A stretch of 64,000 nt of DNA. It comes from SIG701 sp045611685. Lineage in GTDB: Bacteria; Bacillota; Clostridia; Oscillospirales; CAG-272. Under the pieces are notes generated by a model. It worked only from the letters and a program-made list of their open reading frames with translations. It was not told the origin of the DNA and did not search any database. The position numbers were made by a program, and so were the translations under genes. Positions 33,403 through 42,702 of this stretch are shown one piece after another. Position 1 is the stretch's first letter, and every line of letters starts with the position of its first letter. The DNA lies in assembly GCA_045611685.1 (NCBI GenBank), contig JAZKXO010000079.1, forward strand, positions 124,001 to 188,000. Reading direction: 5' to 3'.

Positions 33403-34845
33403 ATGAAGCATTCTTTTGGCCATACTGCGTGCATCGTTCTTATTTCTCTTTCGCTCTCCCTCTCAGGATGCACGCTTTTTAGTGGGAACCCGCAGGAGGA
33501 GGCCCCCAAAAACACCGAAAACACCTTCACTGGAGACTCCCCTGTAAAACTCCCTATTGATAATACCCTCTTCTATGAGACGATCTCTGACGCATATCTC
33601 GAAAGTATTCCAAAGGAAGAGTACGGCGGTGCTTCCTTCCTTATTACCGCACCGCGCACCGACGTCCTTTTTCCGAATGACACCGCCTCCGTTTATTCCG
33701 CAAAAAAGCATGAGCGCAACCAAAAGGTAGAGGATCTTTTTAAGATCAGCCTCATTGATTCCGTCGTAGACGAGAGCACGTTCCCCGCCCTCGTGCGCGC
33801 CAGTATGCAAGCGGAGGAATACTATTCCGATCTTCTGATGGTCCCGCAGTATCAGATCGGCACGTTCATAGCAAACGGCTCGCTTCTGAATCTGAACAGT
33901 TTACCATTTCTGGATCTATCAAAGCCGTATTTCAACGCAGATTCCATAGAAGCCGCCACAGTTAACAAAGCAATCTACGCCGTCGCAGGCGCCGCTTCCT
34001 TTGAACCCGCAACACTTACGGCGGTCTATTTCAACCGTGATCTCTTCACAGAAAACGATCTCCCTCTTCCATATGAAAGAGTAAAGGACGGCACCTGGAC
34101 GTGGGATGCACTTTTAGAACTCGGCACGGCCGTTTCGGACATCAACAAAAACAGCGGCAAGAGTCTCACCTCGTACTGTACCGAATACGCTGCAGATACG
34201 CTTGCATCCGCCATCTTCTTTTCCGCGGGCGGAAAGTTTGTCCGCCAAAACGGTGATGCCCCCTACGTAGCCTACTCCGAGACGGACAGGCCTGCCGCAT
34301 CCTTTATTGAGGCAGTATTTTCAGACAAAAATGTGCTCAAGGGCACCTCAGCCGTATCCCGCTTTTATGCAGGCGAATCGCTATTTCTGATGGATCGTCT
34401 GTACCTTATGGACTGGATGATAAACGGCCGTGTTAACTGGGGCATCGTACCTCTCCCCAAAGAAAGCGAGAGCCAAAAGGATTATGTTTCCCTCTCGGAC
34501 GAATGTGCGCTTTTCTTTGCCACGCCGAGAAACAATATTCACGCGGCACGCACCGCACACATTCTCTCAGCACTGAATGCTGCGCACTACGGCGTTATAA
34601 ACGACGCGTATATTACGCATACGCTCTATCATACCGTCAGAGATAACGACACCGCCAACATGCTCGGAATCATTATGCATTCGCGGACGTACGATTTCGC
34701 CTTTTCCTTCGGCCGCACGGACGAAACGCTCGCCAAGGTCTCCTATCTCGGCATGAATGAGCTCGCCGGCAACAGATCGTTTGACGAAATATTAAAACGA
34801 ATCACGGAAACGGACACACACCTCAAAAAAACATACGCTGAGTAA
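33403..34845 (+). CDS. Extracellular solute-binding-like lipoprotein
   Basis: 480 aa. Signal peptide with lipobox LSGC (Cys about 22), then a large domain with the pattern of family 1 sugar-binding proteins (AVYFNRDLFTENDLPLPYERVKDGTWTWDALLEL, and later FYAGESLFLMDRLYLMDWM). No permease or ATPase gene is adjacent, so it is an orphan, or it serves a sensing or shared-transport role. ATG 33403 is chosen for the signal peptide and GGAG upstream; the open frame extends 200 bases further without a credible start. Confidence 0.78.
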   Translation: MKHSFGHTACIVLISLSLSLSGCTLFSGNPQEEAPKNTENTFTGDSPVKLPIDNTLFYETISDAYLESIPKEEYGGASFLITAPRTDVLFPNDTASVYSAKKHERNQKVEDLFKISLIDSVVDESTFPALVRASMQAEEYYSDLLMVPQYQIGTFIANGSLLNLNSLPFLDLSKPYFNADSIEAATVNKAIYAVAGAASFEPATLTAVYFNRDLFTENDLPLPYERVKDGTWTWDALLELGTAVSDINKNSGKSLTSYCTEYAADTLASAIFFSAGGKFVRQNGDAPYVAYSETDRPAASFIEAVFSDKNVLKGTSAVSRFYAGESLFLMDRLYLMDWMINGRVNWGIVPLPKESESQKDYVSLSDECALFFATPRNNIHAARTAHILSALNAAHYGVINDAYITHTLYHTVRDNDTANMLGIIMHSRTYDFAFSFGRTDETLAKVSYLGMNELAGNRSFDEILKRITETDTHLKKTYAE

Positions 34846-34931
34846 ATCTGCGCATCAGCGGTATAAGTGTATGCACGCAGATACTATAATAGAACTGTCT
34901 CACCACTCACCCAAAGAAAGGAGACGCATGC

Positions 34932-36716
34932 ATGGGAATTAACACCCTCAGCAGTACCATAACGCTTCTTGGCCGTATCTTTGATACGCAAAAGGCACGA
35001 AAACCGATACATCCCGACACGTCAATGAAGCCTGCATACCGCCCTGTCCCCATTCATCAGCCTCTCCCGAGAGTATCGCCGGAAGAAGTCGGTTTGGACA
35101 GCGAAAAGATTGCCGCTTTTCTTAAAGAACTACAGGATGACGAAACGCTCAATATGCAGAGCGTTCTGATTCTGAAAAACGGAAAGATTGTCACCGAAGC
35201 CATATTCGGCGACACAGATCCCCTCATCTGGAAGCAGATGTTCTCCGTTTCCAAAAGCATCACCGCCCTCGCGATCGGCATTCTCTGTGATGAGGGGAAG
35301 TTATCCCTTGACACCAAACTGACCGATGTTTTCGAACACCGTCTCACGCCGATTGCGAAGCTTGCCGTGAAAGAGTTGACTGTGCGCCATCTTCTGACGA
35401 TGACCACCGGTGCCACCTTCAACGAGGCGACGATGCTCACCGAACGGGATTGGGTGAAGGGATTTTTCACGGGTACGTTTTCTCCGGGCGAATTTTCGTA
35501 CAACAGCCTCAATTCGTATATCCTGTCCGCTATCGTCCAGGAGAAAACCGGCGAACGCCTCTCCGAGTATCTCACGCCGCGCCTTTTTGCCCCTTTGGGG
35601 ATCGATGAGTTTTATTGGGAAACATGTCCGATGGGCATTGATAAAGGTGGCTGGGGACTCTATATGCGTCCCGAAGATATGGCGAAGATCGGCGTTCTCG
35701 TAATGCAGAACGGTGTATGGAATCAAAAACAGCTCATCTCACATGCCTATCTTCAGATGGCGGCACACACGCAGACCGCCACCAAAACCGTTTCCAAACT
35801 GTACGATTACGGCTACCACATCTGGACAGGTAAAAACCACGATTCCTTTTTGTTTAACGGAATGCTCGGACAAAACGTGCTCGGATTCCGAGAAAGCGGC
35901 GTCATCCTCGTTTCGAACGCGGGAAACGATGAGCTTTTTCAATCCAGCAACTATTTTACGGCGGCAGAACGCTATTTCGGTGAAAAATGTGCCGATGCGC
36001 TCCCACGGAATGAGGAATCATACAAAAATCTCCAAAACCTTATAAGCAGTCTGAAAGACAGGCCGACAGCCGTATCGAGCCCCGCGATCCCGCCGCGCAG
36101 GTGGCATCTGTTCCGAAAAGCCCCTCCTACTACTTTGTCTGTCGCGGATCCTCTGCCACCAGAGTGTAACCTCTTAAACGGTGTTCGGTTTGAAACGAAC
36201 GATCCGCATGCGCCGGCGGTCTCTCTCATGCCCCTCATTCTGCAAATCGTGCAGAACAATTACGGCAGCGGCTTCAAATCCGTTTCCTTCCTGAAAAACG
36301 AAAGTGTATTTTACATGACCTATGCGGAGGAATCTGCCAGTTATCTTCTGCCCATCGGCTTCGGGAACTCGGCGGATGCGGACATTCGCATAGGGGACGT
36401 ACCGTATCATGTAAAAACGCTTGGGCAGTTCGTAAAGGACGAGGACGGACGTCCGATTCTGAAAATCCGCATATCCTTCGCAGAAACACCCCTGACGCGG
36501 TATTTGAAATTGTATTACACGGGCATAACGCCGCTGTTGAAACAAACAGAACAGCCCGGCAGTGATTTCGTCTTTACAAAAATCATCGGCGTGAAGCACG
36601 CTCTTGCCCTATCCCCTCTGATCGGAGGAACGCTTGACAAGATCGACAACGATTACGTCCGCTACCGCGTGAACAAAGTGTTCGCGCCCGTCATCCCACT
36701 CAGTAAAACGGAATAA
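34932..36716 (+). CDS. Serine hydrolase of the beta-lactamase/PBP4-like family
   Basis: 594 aa. The catalytic S105-x-x-K108 occurs in FSVSKSIT, a Tyr-x-Asn-like motif in FSYNSLNSY and a WTGKNH block near residue 300 for the third motif. The first 370 residues are the class C-like hydrolase domain. The C-terminal 220 residues are beta-rich (YHVKTLGQFVKDEDGRPILKI) and unassigned. There is no signal peptide, so it is probably cytoplasmic. Likely an esterase or peptidase rather than a drug-resistance enzyme. AAAGGAG precedes ATG 34932. Confidence 0.82.
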   Translation: MGINTLSSTITLLGRIFDTQKARKPIHPDTSMKPAYRPVPIHQPLPRVSPEEVGLDSEKIAAFLKELQDDETLNMQSVLILKNGKIVTEAIFGDTDPLIWKQMFSVSKSITALAIGILCDEGKLSLDTKLTDVFEHRLTPIAKLAVKELTVRHLLTMTTGATFNEATMLTERDWVKGFFTGTFSPGEFSYNSLNSYILSAIVQEKTGERLSEYLTPRLFAPLGIDEFYWETCPMGIDKGGWGLYMRPEDMAKIGVLVMQNGVWNQKQLISHAYLQMAAHTQTATKTVSKLYDYGYHIWTGKNHDSFLFNGMLGQNVLGFRESGVILVSNAGNDELFQSSNYFTAAERYFGEKCADALPRNEESYKNLQNLISSLKDRPTAVSSPAIPPRRWHLFRKAPPTTLSVADPLPPECNLLNGVRFETNDPHAPAVSLMPLILQIVQNNYGSGFKSVSFLKNESVFYMTYAEESASYLLPIGFGNSADADIRIGDVPYHVKTLGQFVKDEDGRPILKIRISFAETPLTRYLKLYYTGITPLLKQTEQPGSDFVFTKIIGVKHALALSPLIGGTLDKIDNDYVRYRVNKVFAPVIPLSKTE

Positions 36717-36718
36717 AA

Positions 36719-36757
36719 AACACAGGTGCCGCACTTACGTGCGGCACCTGTGTTTAG
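36719..36757. terminator. 16-bp hairpin terminator between convergent genes
   Basis: Perfect 16-bp stem (36719-36734 with 36739-36754), loop TTAC, short T run after it; 15 bases from the end of the convergent glycoside hydrolase-like gene. Confidence 0.8.
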
Positions 36758-36768
36758 TAAAGTGCACG

Positions 36769-38817
36769 TTATTTTTTAAACTGCAGAATTACGTAGGAGC
36801 ATTTTTCGGGAAGGTGGATCGTCAAGAGATCTCCCTCGCGTGAAAGCTTTGCCTCTTCGCTCGAGAACGGCAGGTATACCTCGGGATCCTTATCACATTC
36901 GAACTGAACCATACCGTCCAGACCGATCGCCTCTACCTTGTTTACAAAGTTTACGCGGCTTCTGTGCGTACGCATGTCGTCGAGCTTGTGATCGATATCG
37001 ACGTCATACTCCTCAGCCAGCAGCTGAACGGTAACGGCATTCTCCGTTTCGAACATCGTGGAGAGATAGCCCGTAGCTTTCTCAATCTTCACCGGCATAG
37101 GCTTCATGTACTTCTTGCACAGTTCAATCACGCCGGCAGTATTTGTGCCGCGGCGGATGCGGTGCGGGTGATAGAAGACGCCCACCGAAGGCTCGGACCA
37201 CACGTCGGGATCGGCACTGTCTTCCATCTCCATGTTATTAATCCATTCAGGCATTTTGACCCACGCTTCACCCTTCGGAACGTAGAAGAAGAACTCCTCG
37301 CCACCTACGCCGATGCTGTTCTTCATATTCCAGGTGTTCTCACAGCCTTCGATCGCGGTCGGACCGGTTACGATAACCTTACCACCGGCCTTCAGGTACT
37401 TATCCATCGCCGTCTTTTCCGCATCGGTCATCTTCGCTACGCTCGCGAGGAGGATGACGGGATACTCATCCGCCGTTTCGGGGAATGCAAACACGGTATG
37501 CGGGCAGATGCCTTCGCGGAAGAGCGCCATAAGCGCCGCGCTGTAGTCTTGATAATAGCCCTTGTTGATGCCGCCGAAGCAGGTATGATTGCGCGTCTCG
37601 TACGAGAAGTAGACGCCCAGTTGTCCTACGAAATCGCCGCCAAACAGTTCGGGATGATTCTTTTCGAATCCGAATGCCTCGCCGACGATATCCTTCTCAT
37701 CGGGAAGTGTATCAAGGATGTGGCGAGGGAGTCCGAGGCGGCCCTTCAAGGTGCCGAGCCAAGCGTCCGCGCCGAGCAGTTTTGATACAGCCCACGCGTG
37801 ATTTGCCGAAACCGTAGTATGTGCATATCCCGTGCAGAATGCGCGGTAGCCCTTTTCTCTTGCCGCCGCCTGATGGTGAGAAGCGTTGACAAGACGATCC
37901 TTCACGGGTACGTTTACGGTTTTGGGGTCGTGCTTATACGGCGGGGTGTTGCCGCTCATTTCCATATTGACGTAGTTACATCCACGGAGGAAGTGACGGG
38001 CGTCGGTTGCGCACTGGAGCGCACTCGCCGTGGCAGAACTGCCGCCGCATCCCGTCAGGACGAAATCCTTCGGGAGAATCTTTCCGAGGTCCTCGTAGAA
38101 CTCGCCTGTGGAATCGAAGCGGAGATCGAGAAAGTGAATCCATGCGGGATTATCCCAGTTGCCCCAGAATCCCGTATCGGTAACGGGCGGGAGTGCATCA
38201 AGGCCCGAACGGCGCTTGAACTCTGCCAGACAGTGCGGGCAGGCGCATCCCTTATATCCCATGTAGTACATAGCGTCGTCGGCGCTGAGGCCGTCGATGT
38301 TCGTATCGGCGATGAGCGTCTTAACGTAATCAAAATAGGCCTCTTTGAAATCGGGATTTCTGTGGCAGAAGCCCTCGGAGGTGTACTGCGGGAAGTAGAG
38401 CGGCTCGCGCGTAACCGTGTCGATCATGCGCCAATCGTTCAGATACTTACCCTTATACTGCCACGATGCGGCGGCCTCCCACGTCGGGCTGAACGGCAGA
38501 TGCGGGCCGCTGTCGAGCATAACGTGGCGCATCTCCTCGCGGGTGCTGTAACGGTGCACAAGGTTTACGGAGTGATGATCGTACAGCTTTACGCCGTACT
38601 TATGCAGCTCCTCGGCTACCGTTGCAATGTAGTCGTGGAGAAGGGGAAAAACGGGCATCCAGTCCCAACGGAAATGCGTACCGAAGAGAACAACGGCGGA
38701 AACGTCCGCTTTGGCAAGGCCCTCCGCGTGCGCTTTGATGTTGTCGTAGTTGTCGGAGTCCGGCCAGTTAAGATCTTCCCACCGGATCCACCACGTAGCT
38801 TTTCTTTGACTGTCCAC
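36769..38817 (-). CDS. Putative glycoside hydrolase, downstream tandem copy
   Basis: 682 aa, no signal peptide. The N-terminal 380 residues look like a TIM-barrel glycosidase of the GH42-like clan (WWIRWEDLNWPD; LFGTHFRWDWMP; DGLSADDAMYYMGYKGCACPHCLAEFKRRSG). A glutaminase-fold domain resembling the beta-galactosidase trimerisation domain follows (FVGQLGVYFSYETRNH, GICPHTVFAFPETADEYPVILLASVAKMTDAE), then a beta-rich C-terminal part. GTG start with GAGGT upstream. The upstream neighbour is a paralogue of exactly the same length. The CPHC cysteines may bind metal. Substrate unknown. Confidence 0.72.
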   Translation of the reverse strand: MDSQRKATWWIRWEDLNWPDSDNYDNIKAHAEGLAKADVSAVVLFGTHFRWDWMPVFPLLHDYIATVAEELHKYGVKLYDHHSVNLVHRYSTREEMRHVMLDSGPHLPFSPTWEAAASWQYKGKYLNDWRMIDTVTREPLYFPQYTSEGFCHRNPDFKEAYFDYVKTLIADTNIDGLSADDAMYYMGYKGCACPHCLAEFKRRSGLDALPPVTDTGFWGNWDNPAWIHFLDLRFDSTGEFYEDLGKILPKDFVLTGCGGSSATASALQCATDARHFLRGCNYVNMEMSGNTPPYKHDPKTVNVPVKDRLVNASHHQAAAREKGYRAFCTGYAHTTVSANHAWAVSKLLGADAWLGTLKGRLGLPRHILDTLPDEKDIVGEAFGFEKNHPELFGGDFVGQLGVYFSYETRNHTCFGGINKGYYQDYSAALMALFREGICPHTVFAFPETADEYPVILLASVAKMTDAEKTAMDKYLKAGGKVIVTGPTAIEGCENTWNMKNSIGVGGEEFFFYVPKGEAWVKMPEWINNMEMEDSADPDVWSEPSVGVFYHPHRIRRGTNTAGVIELCKKYMKPMPVKIEKATGYLSTMFETENAVTVQLLAEEYDVDIDHKLDDMRTHRSRVNFVNKVEAIGLDGMVQFECDKDPEVYLPFSSEEAKLSREGDLLTIHLPEKCSYVILQFKK

Positions 38818-38844
38818 AGTATTTACCTCGCTTATATGTATGAG

Positions 38845-40893
38845 TTATTTCTGGAACTTCAGAATTACGTACGAGCATTTTTCGGGGAGGTGGATCGTCA
38901 AGAGATCCGCCTCGCGGGAAAGTTTTGCCTCTTCGCCCGTGAACGGCAGATATACCTCGGGATCGCTGTCGCAAACGATCTGTACCTTGCCGTCAAGGCC
39001 GATCGCCTCTACCTTGTTGACAAAATTCACGCGGCTTCTGTGATTACGGATCTCATCGAGATGATGATCGATATCCACGTCGTACTCCTCGGCGAGAAGC
39101 TGGACGACAACGCTGTCCTCGGATTTGAACATGGTGGAAAGATAGCCCTCTGCCTTATGGATCTTGATCGGCATAGGATTCATGTATTCCTTACAAAGTT
39201 CAATGACGTGATCGGTATTCGTGCCGCAGCTGATGCGGTGCGGGTGGTAGAACACACCTTCTCTCGGCGTAGTCCATACGTCGGGATCGGCGCTGTCCTC
39301 AACCTCTGTCTTACCGATCCAATCAGGTTCTCTGCCCCACGAATCGCCCTTCGGGATATGGATGAAGAAATCTTCACCGGGCACGTCGAGGCGGTTTTTC
39401 AGTTTCCAGGTGTTCTCACAGCCTTCGATCGCGGTCGGACCGGTTACGATGATCTTACCGCCGGCTTTGAGGTATTTGTCCATCGCCGCTTTTTCTTCAT
39501 CGGTCATCTTTGCCGCACTGGAAAGCAGAATAATCGGATACTTATCCGCCGTTTCGGGGAAAGCGAATACGGTGTGCGGGCAGATGCCTTCACGGAAGAG
39601 AGCGACGAGCGTTGCGCTGTAATCCTGATAGTAACCCTTATTGAGGTTACCGAAGCAGGTGTGGTTGCGCGTCTCGTACGAGAAGTAAACGCCAAGCTGG
39701 CCTACGAAATCGCCGTTAAACAGTTCGGGATGATTCTTCTCGAAGCCGAATGCCTCACCGACGATATCCTTCTCATCGGGAAGGGTGTTGAGAATGTGGC
39801 GGGGGAGTCCGAGACGGCCCTTCAAAGTGCCGATCCAGGCATCCGCGCCGAGCAGCTTCGATACCGCCCATACGTGATTGGCAGAAACGGTCGTGAATGC
39901 GTATCCCGTACAGAATGCGCGGAAATCCTTCTCTCTTGCCGCCGCCTGATGGTGGGAGGCGTTGACGAGACGGGTCTTGACCGGTACGTTTACCGTCTTC
40001 GGATCGTGCTTGTACGGCGGGGTATTGCCGCTCATTTCCATATTGACGTAGTTGCACCCGCGAAGGAACTGGCGGGCATCGGTTGCGCACTGGAGTGCGC
40101 TGGGCGTAGCGGAGCTGCCGCCGCATCCCGTGAGCATGAATCCTTCGGGAACAACTTTACGAAGTCCCTCGTAGAACTCACCGTTGGAAGCAAAGCGGAG
40201 ATCAATAAAGTCGATCCACGCGGGATTGTCCCAGTTGCCCCAGAAATTCGTATCGGTAACGGGCGGGAGCTCTTTCAGTCCGGAACGGCGTCTTAACTCC
40301 TCCTGACAGTGGCGGCACGCACATCCCTTGTATGCAAGGTAGTACATCGCGTCGTCCGCACTGAGACCGTCGATGTTCGTATCGGCGATGAGTGTCTTGA
40401 CGTAATCGTAGTATGCCTTTTTAAAATCAGGGTTTCTGTGGCAGAAGCCCTCGGAGGTGTACTGCGGGAAGTAGAGCGGCTCGCGCGTAACCGTGTCGAT
40501 CATGCGCCAGTCGTTCAGGTACTTGCCCTTATACTGCCACGATGCCGCGGCTTCCCACGTCGGGCTGAACGGCAGATGCGGGCCGCTGTCGAGCATAACG
40601 TGGCGCATCTCCTCACGGGTGCTGTAACGGTGCACGAGGTTGACAGAGTGATGATCGTACAGTTTGATGCCGTACTTGTGCAGTTCCTCAGCTACCGTTG
40701 CGATGTAGTCGTGAAGGAGCGGGAAGACGGGCATCCAGTCCCAACGGAAGTGCGTACCGAAGAGAACGACAGCGGAAACGTTCGCCTTGGCAAGTCCCTC
40801 CGCGTGTGCTTTGATGTTGTCGTAGTTGTCGGAGTCCGGCCAGTTGAGATCTTCCCAGCGGATCCACCACGTCGCCATTCTTTGATTTTCCAT
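38845..40893 (-). CDS. Putative glycoside hydrolase, upstream tandem copy
   Basis: 682 aa, same architecture as its downstream neighbour, from which it differs at only about five positions in the first 155 residues. It diverges clearly around residues 190-260 and 500-560. In this copy the CPHC motif is CRHC. Starts at ATG 40893 after GAGGTAAT. It lies 44 bases after the GDSL esterase gene and 27 bases before the second copy, all one operon. The two copies probably act on related oligosaccharides. Confidence 0.72.
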   Translation of the reverse strand: MENQRMATWWIRWEDLNWPDSDNYDNIKAHAEGLAKANVSAVVLFGTHFRWDWMPVFPLLHDYIATVAEELHKYGIKLYDHHSVNLVHRYSTREEMRHVMLDSGPHLPFSPTWEAAASWQYKGKYLNDWRMIDTVTREPLYFPQYTSEGFCHRNPDFKKAYYDYVKTLIADTNIDGLSADDAMYYLAYKGCACRHCQEELRRRSGLKELPPVTDTNFWGNWDNPAWIDFIDLRFASNGEFYEGLRKVVPEGFMLTGCGGSSATPSALQCATDARQFLRGCNYVNMEMSGNTPPYKHDPKTVNVPVKTRLVNASHHQAAAREKDFRAFCTGYAFTTVSANHVWAVSKLLGADAWIGTLKGRLGLPRHILNTLPDEKDIVGEAFGFEKNHPELFNGDFVGQLGVYFSYETRNHTCFGNLNKGYYQDYSATLVALFREGICPHTVFAFPETADKYPIILLSSAAKMTDEEKAAMDKYLKAGGKIIVTGPTAIEGCENTWKLKNRLDVPGEDFFIHIPKGDSWGREPDWIGKTEVEDSADPDVWTTPREGVFYHPHRISCGTNTDHVIELCKEYMNPMPIKIHKAEGYLSTMFKSEDSVVVQLLAEEYDVDIDHHLDEIRNHRSRVNFVNKVEAIGLDGKVQIVCDSDPEVYLPFTGEEAKLSREADLLTIHLPEKCSYVILKFQK

Positions 40894-40937
40894 AATATTA
40901 CCTCACTCTTTATGTGTGATTTATTTTCGTTAAGAAT

Positions 40938-41576
40938 TTATTTCCGATCGAATGCGCCGAGCCATGCGTTTGCAATCTTCTGATGCCCCGCCTCGGTCGG
41001 ATGGACGCCGTCCAAGAGCCAAAACTCCGCGGGTGCAAATTTTAACGCATCGTCGAACATCTGCTGCAGCGGCAGAAATTCCGTATGGAAACGATCCGCC
41101 ACACGGCGGGATGCCGCCGCACGGAGTTCCACCTCACGGCGAAAGACGGTGTATTTATCCGTGCCATCCTCAAGTTCGCCCGTCGTTTTCGGTCCTGCGA
41201 GCACGAACGGCTCCATAATAAGAATGCGCGTATCGGGAAGCGCTTCTTTTACTTCTTCGAGAAGCATCGTGTAGATCTTCTCAAATTTCACCGCATCCAC
41301 ACCGTTTTTGTGTCCGAGTTCATGCCACACGTCGTTGACACCGATGAGAACACTCAAAAAATCGGGGCGCAGATTGATAAGATCAGCCTTAATGCGGGCG
41401 TACATATCGACGACACGGTTGCCGCCGACACCGCGGTTCGTAAAAGTATATTTCCCGGGCTCTCTGTTATTGAGATACGCCTTCACGAGGTGGGCGTAGC
41501 CCGTGCCCATATTCGAAAGATCCTCGCGGCTTCTCTTGGCATCGGTGATTGAGTCACCCTGAAACAAAATATGCAT
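40938..41576 (-). CDS. SGNH/GDSL-family esterase
   Basis: 212 aa, no signal peptide. Block I FQGDSITD (nucleophile Ser), block II Gly in GVGGNRV, block III GVND and block V DGVHPTEAGH give the full Ser-Gly-Asn-His set. Such enzymes remove acetyl groups from sugars. Sitting beside two putative glycoside hydrolases, a carbohydrate deacetylase role is the best inference. Confidence 0.88.
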   Translation of the reverse strand: MHILFQGDSITDAKRSREDLSNMGTGYAHLVKAYLNNREPGKYTFTNRGVGGNRVVDMYARIKADLINLRPDFLSVLIGVNDVWHELGHKNGVDAVKFEKIYTMLLEEVKEALPDTRILIMEPFVLAGPKTTGELEDGTDKYTVFRREVELRAAASRRVADRFHTEFLPLQQMFDDALKFAPAEFWLLDGVHPTEAGHQKIANAWLGAFDRK

Positions 41577-41599
41577 CGTTGATTTCCTTATGTATCGGA

Positions 41600-42487
41600 T
41601 CAGCCGAACGCCGGCTCTTTCACAGGCGGCAGAAGGCGCTCTGCGTTTCCGTGGTAGAATTTTTCAAGAAAATCCTCGGGCAGATCGAGCGTATCAATAA
41701 ACTCCGCGAGCGTATTCTTGAAATGATCGCGACCGTAGAGGAATCGGTCGGGATACGTGAGAAACAGCTTCTTTGTGTATTCCGGATCGCGAGTAAGCGC
41801 GTTGAGGCCGGAATCCGCCGAGCAGTCAATGTAGAGGTTACTGTATTTCTCGAGCATCCTCTCGATTCTGCCGCCGGGGATCACGGGCCCCTTCGGGCAG
41901 CTTACGGTCTCCCAGAGATTATCGTTTGAAATGTGTGCCCAGAATCCGGGGGCATGGCCCAAAAAGTTCGTCTCAGGGCACTGACGAAGCAAATTTTCGA
42001 AGTTCTCGATACTGCCGCCGTACCAATAATGACGGCGCGGAAAATCGCCGCCGGGACGGCGATAGGGGTAATCAAAATGGAGCGTTACGGGCACGCCCTC
42101 CTCCCCGCAGAATCGGAATAGATCGACCGCATCGGGGTTATCATACGTGATACGTAGCTTCACCTCACCGCACACCTGTACGCTGTACGTATTGATCGCC
42201 ATCCGCATCTTCACGATCGCGGCGGGATCACGCGGATCAGGGGCATAGCCGAGAATAAAACGATCGGGCGCGTAGCGTTTGTACTCGAGACAGCGATAAA
42301 AGGTCGTCGGTGCGTTGTGTCCCGGAATCGTAAGGCAGCTTATAGAACGAGGATTGTACTCGTCCTCCGGTGCATCGCAGGAAAGCAGCCATGTTTTGGC
42401 GATTCCAAGTTTATCCATATTGGCTATATGCCGGTCGGCATCGTATCCGGCAAAATCGGGATGATTGTGTGCATCAATTTTCATCAT
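41600..42487 (-). CDS. Amidohydrolase-2 family hydrolase
   Basis: 295 aa. KIDAHNHPDF (HxH metal site), VTLHFDYPYRRPG, FLGHAPGFWAH and a late Asp in YGRDHFKNTL. The start at 42487 follows GGAGG ten bases upstream; ATG 42484 is equally possible. First gene of the operon amidohydrolase, esterase, two glycoside hydrolase-like genes. Substrate unknown; a sugar lactone or aromatic ester is possible. Confidence 0.82.
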   Translation of the reverse strand: MMKIDAHNHPDFAGYDADRHIANMDKLGIAKTWLLSCDAPEDEYNPRSISCLTIPGHNAPTTFYRCLEYKRYAPDRFILGYAPDPRDPAAIVKMRMAINTYSVQVCGEVKLRITYDNPDAVDLFRFCGEEGVPVTLHFDYPYRRPGGDFPRRHYWYGGSIENFENLLRQCPETNFLGHAPGFWAHISNDNLWETVSCPKGPVIPGGRIERMLEKYSNLYIDCSADSGLNALTRDPEYTKKLFLTYPDRFLYGRDHFKNTLAEFIDTLDLPEDFLEKFYHGNAERLLPPVKEPAFG

Positions 42488-42541
42488 GTCCCAAAAACCT
42501 CCGTATCGGCTTATCATTTTCACGTTTTTCCACGCGAGTAT

Positions 42542-42570
42542 ATCTTACCATAAGTGCCGTAAAATTGCAA
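42542..42570 (-). promoter_or_regulatory. Possible promoter of the amidohydrolase/glycosidase operon
   Basis: Minus-strand TTGCAA (42570-42565), 17-bp spacer, TAAGAT (42547-42542). Confidence 0.4.
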
Positions 42571-42610
42571 CGATTTTGCAAACTTTTCTGCCCAAAAACA
42601 GAAAAAAGAG

Positions 42611-42638
42611 TTGACAGAAGATTTTTTTGTTCTATAAT
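42611..42638 (+). promoter_or_regulatory. Promoter of the oligoendopeptidase gene
   Basis: TTGACA (42611-42616), 16-bp spacer, TATAAT (42633-42638), 65 bases before the start codon. Confidence 0.65.
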
Positions 42639-42702
42639 TAAATTGTAAGAATATGCATAGTCCCCAAACCCGATCATTTCAACCCAAAGGAGAAAAGAAC
42701 AC

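Noticed and set aside
34916..36716. Beta-lactamase resistance gene
   Set aside because: It has the serine hydrolase motifs, but no signal peptide, double the usual length and an extra C-terminal domain; an esterase or peptidase is more likely.
37798..40296. 832-codon open frame opposite the tandem glycosidase-like genes
   Set aside because: It spans both duplicated genes and their intergenic gap and repeats itself accordingly; a shadow of the duplication.
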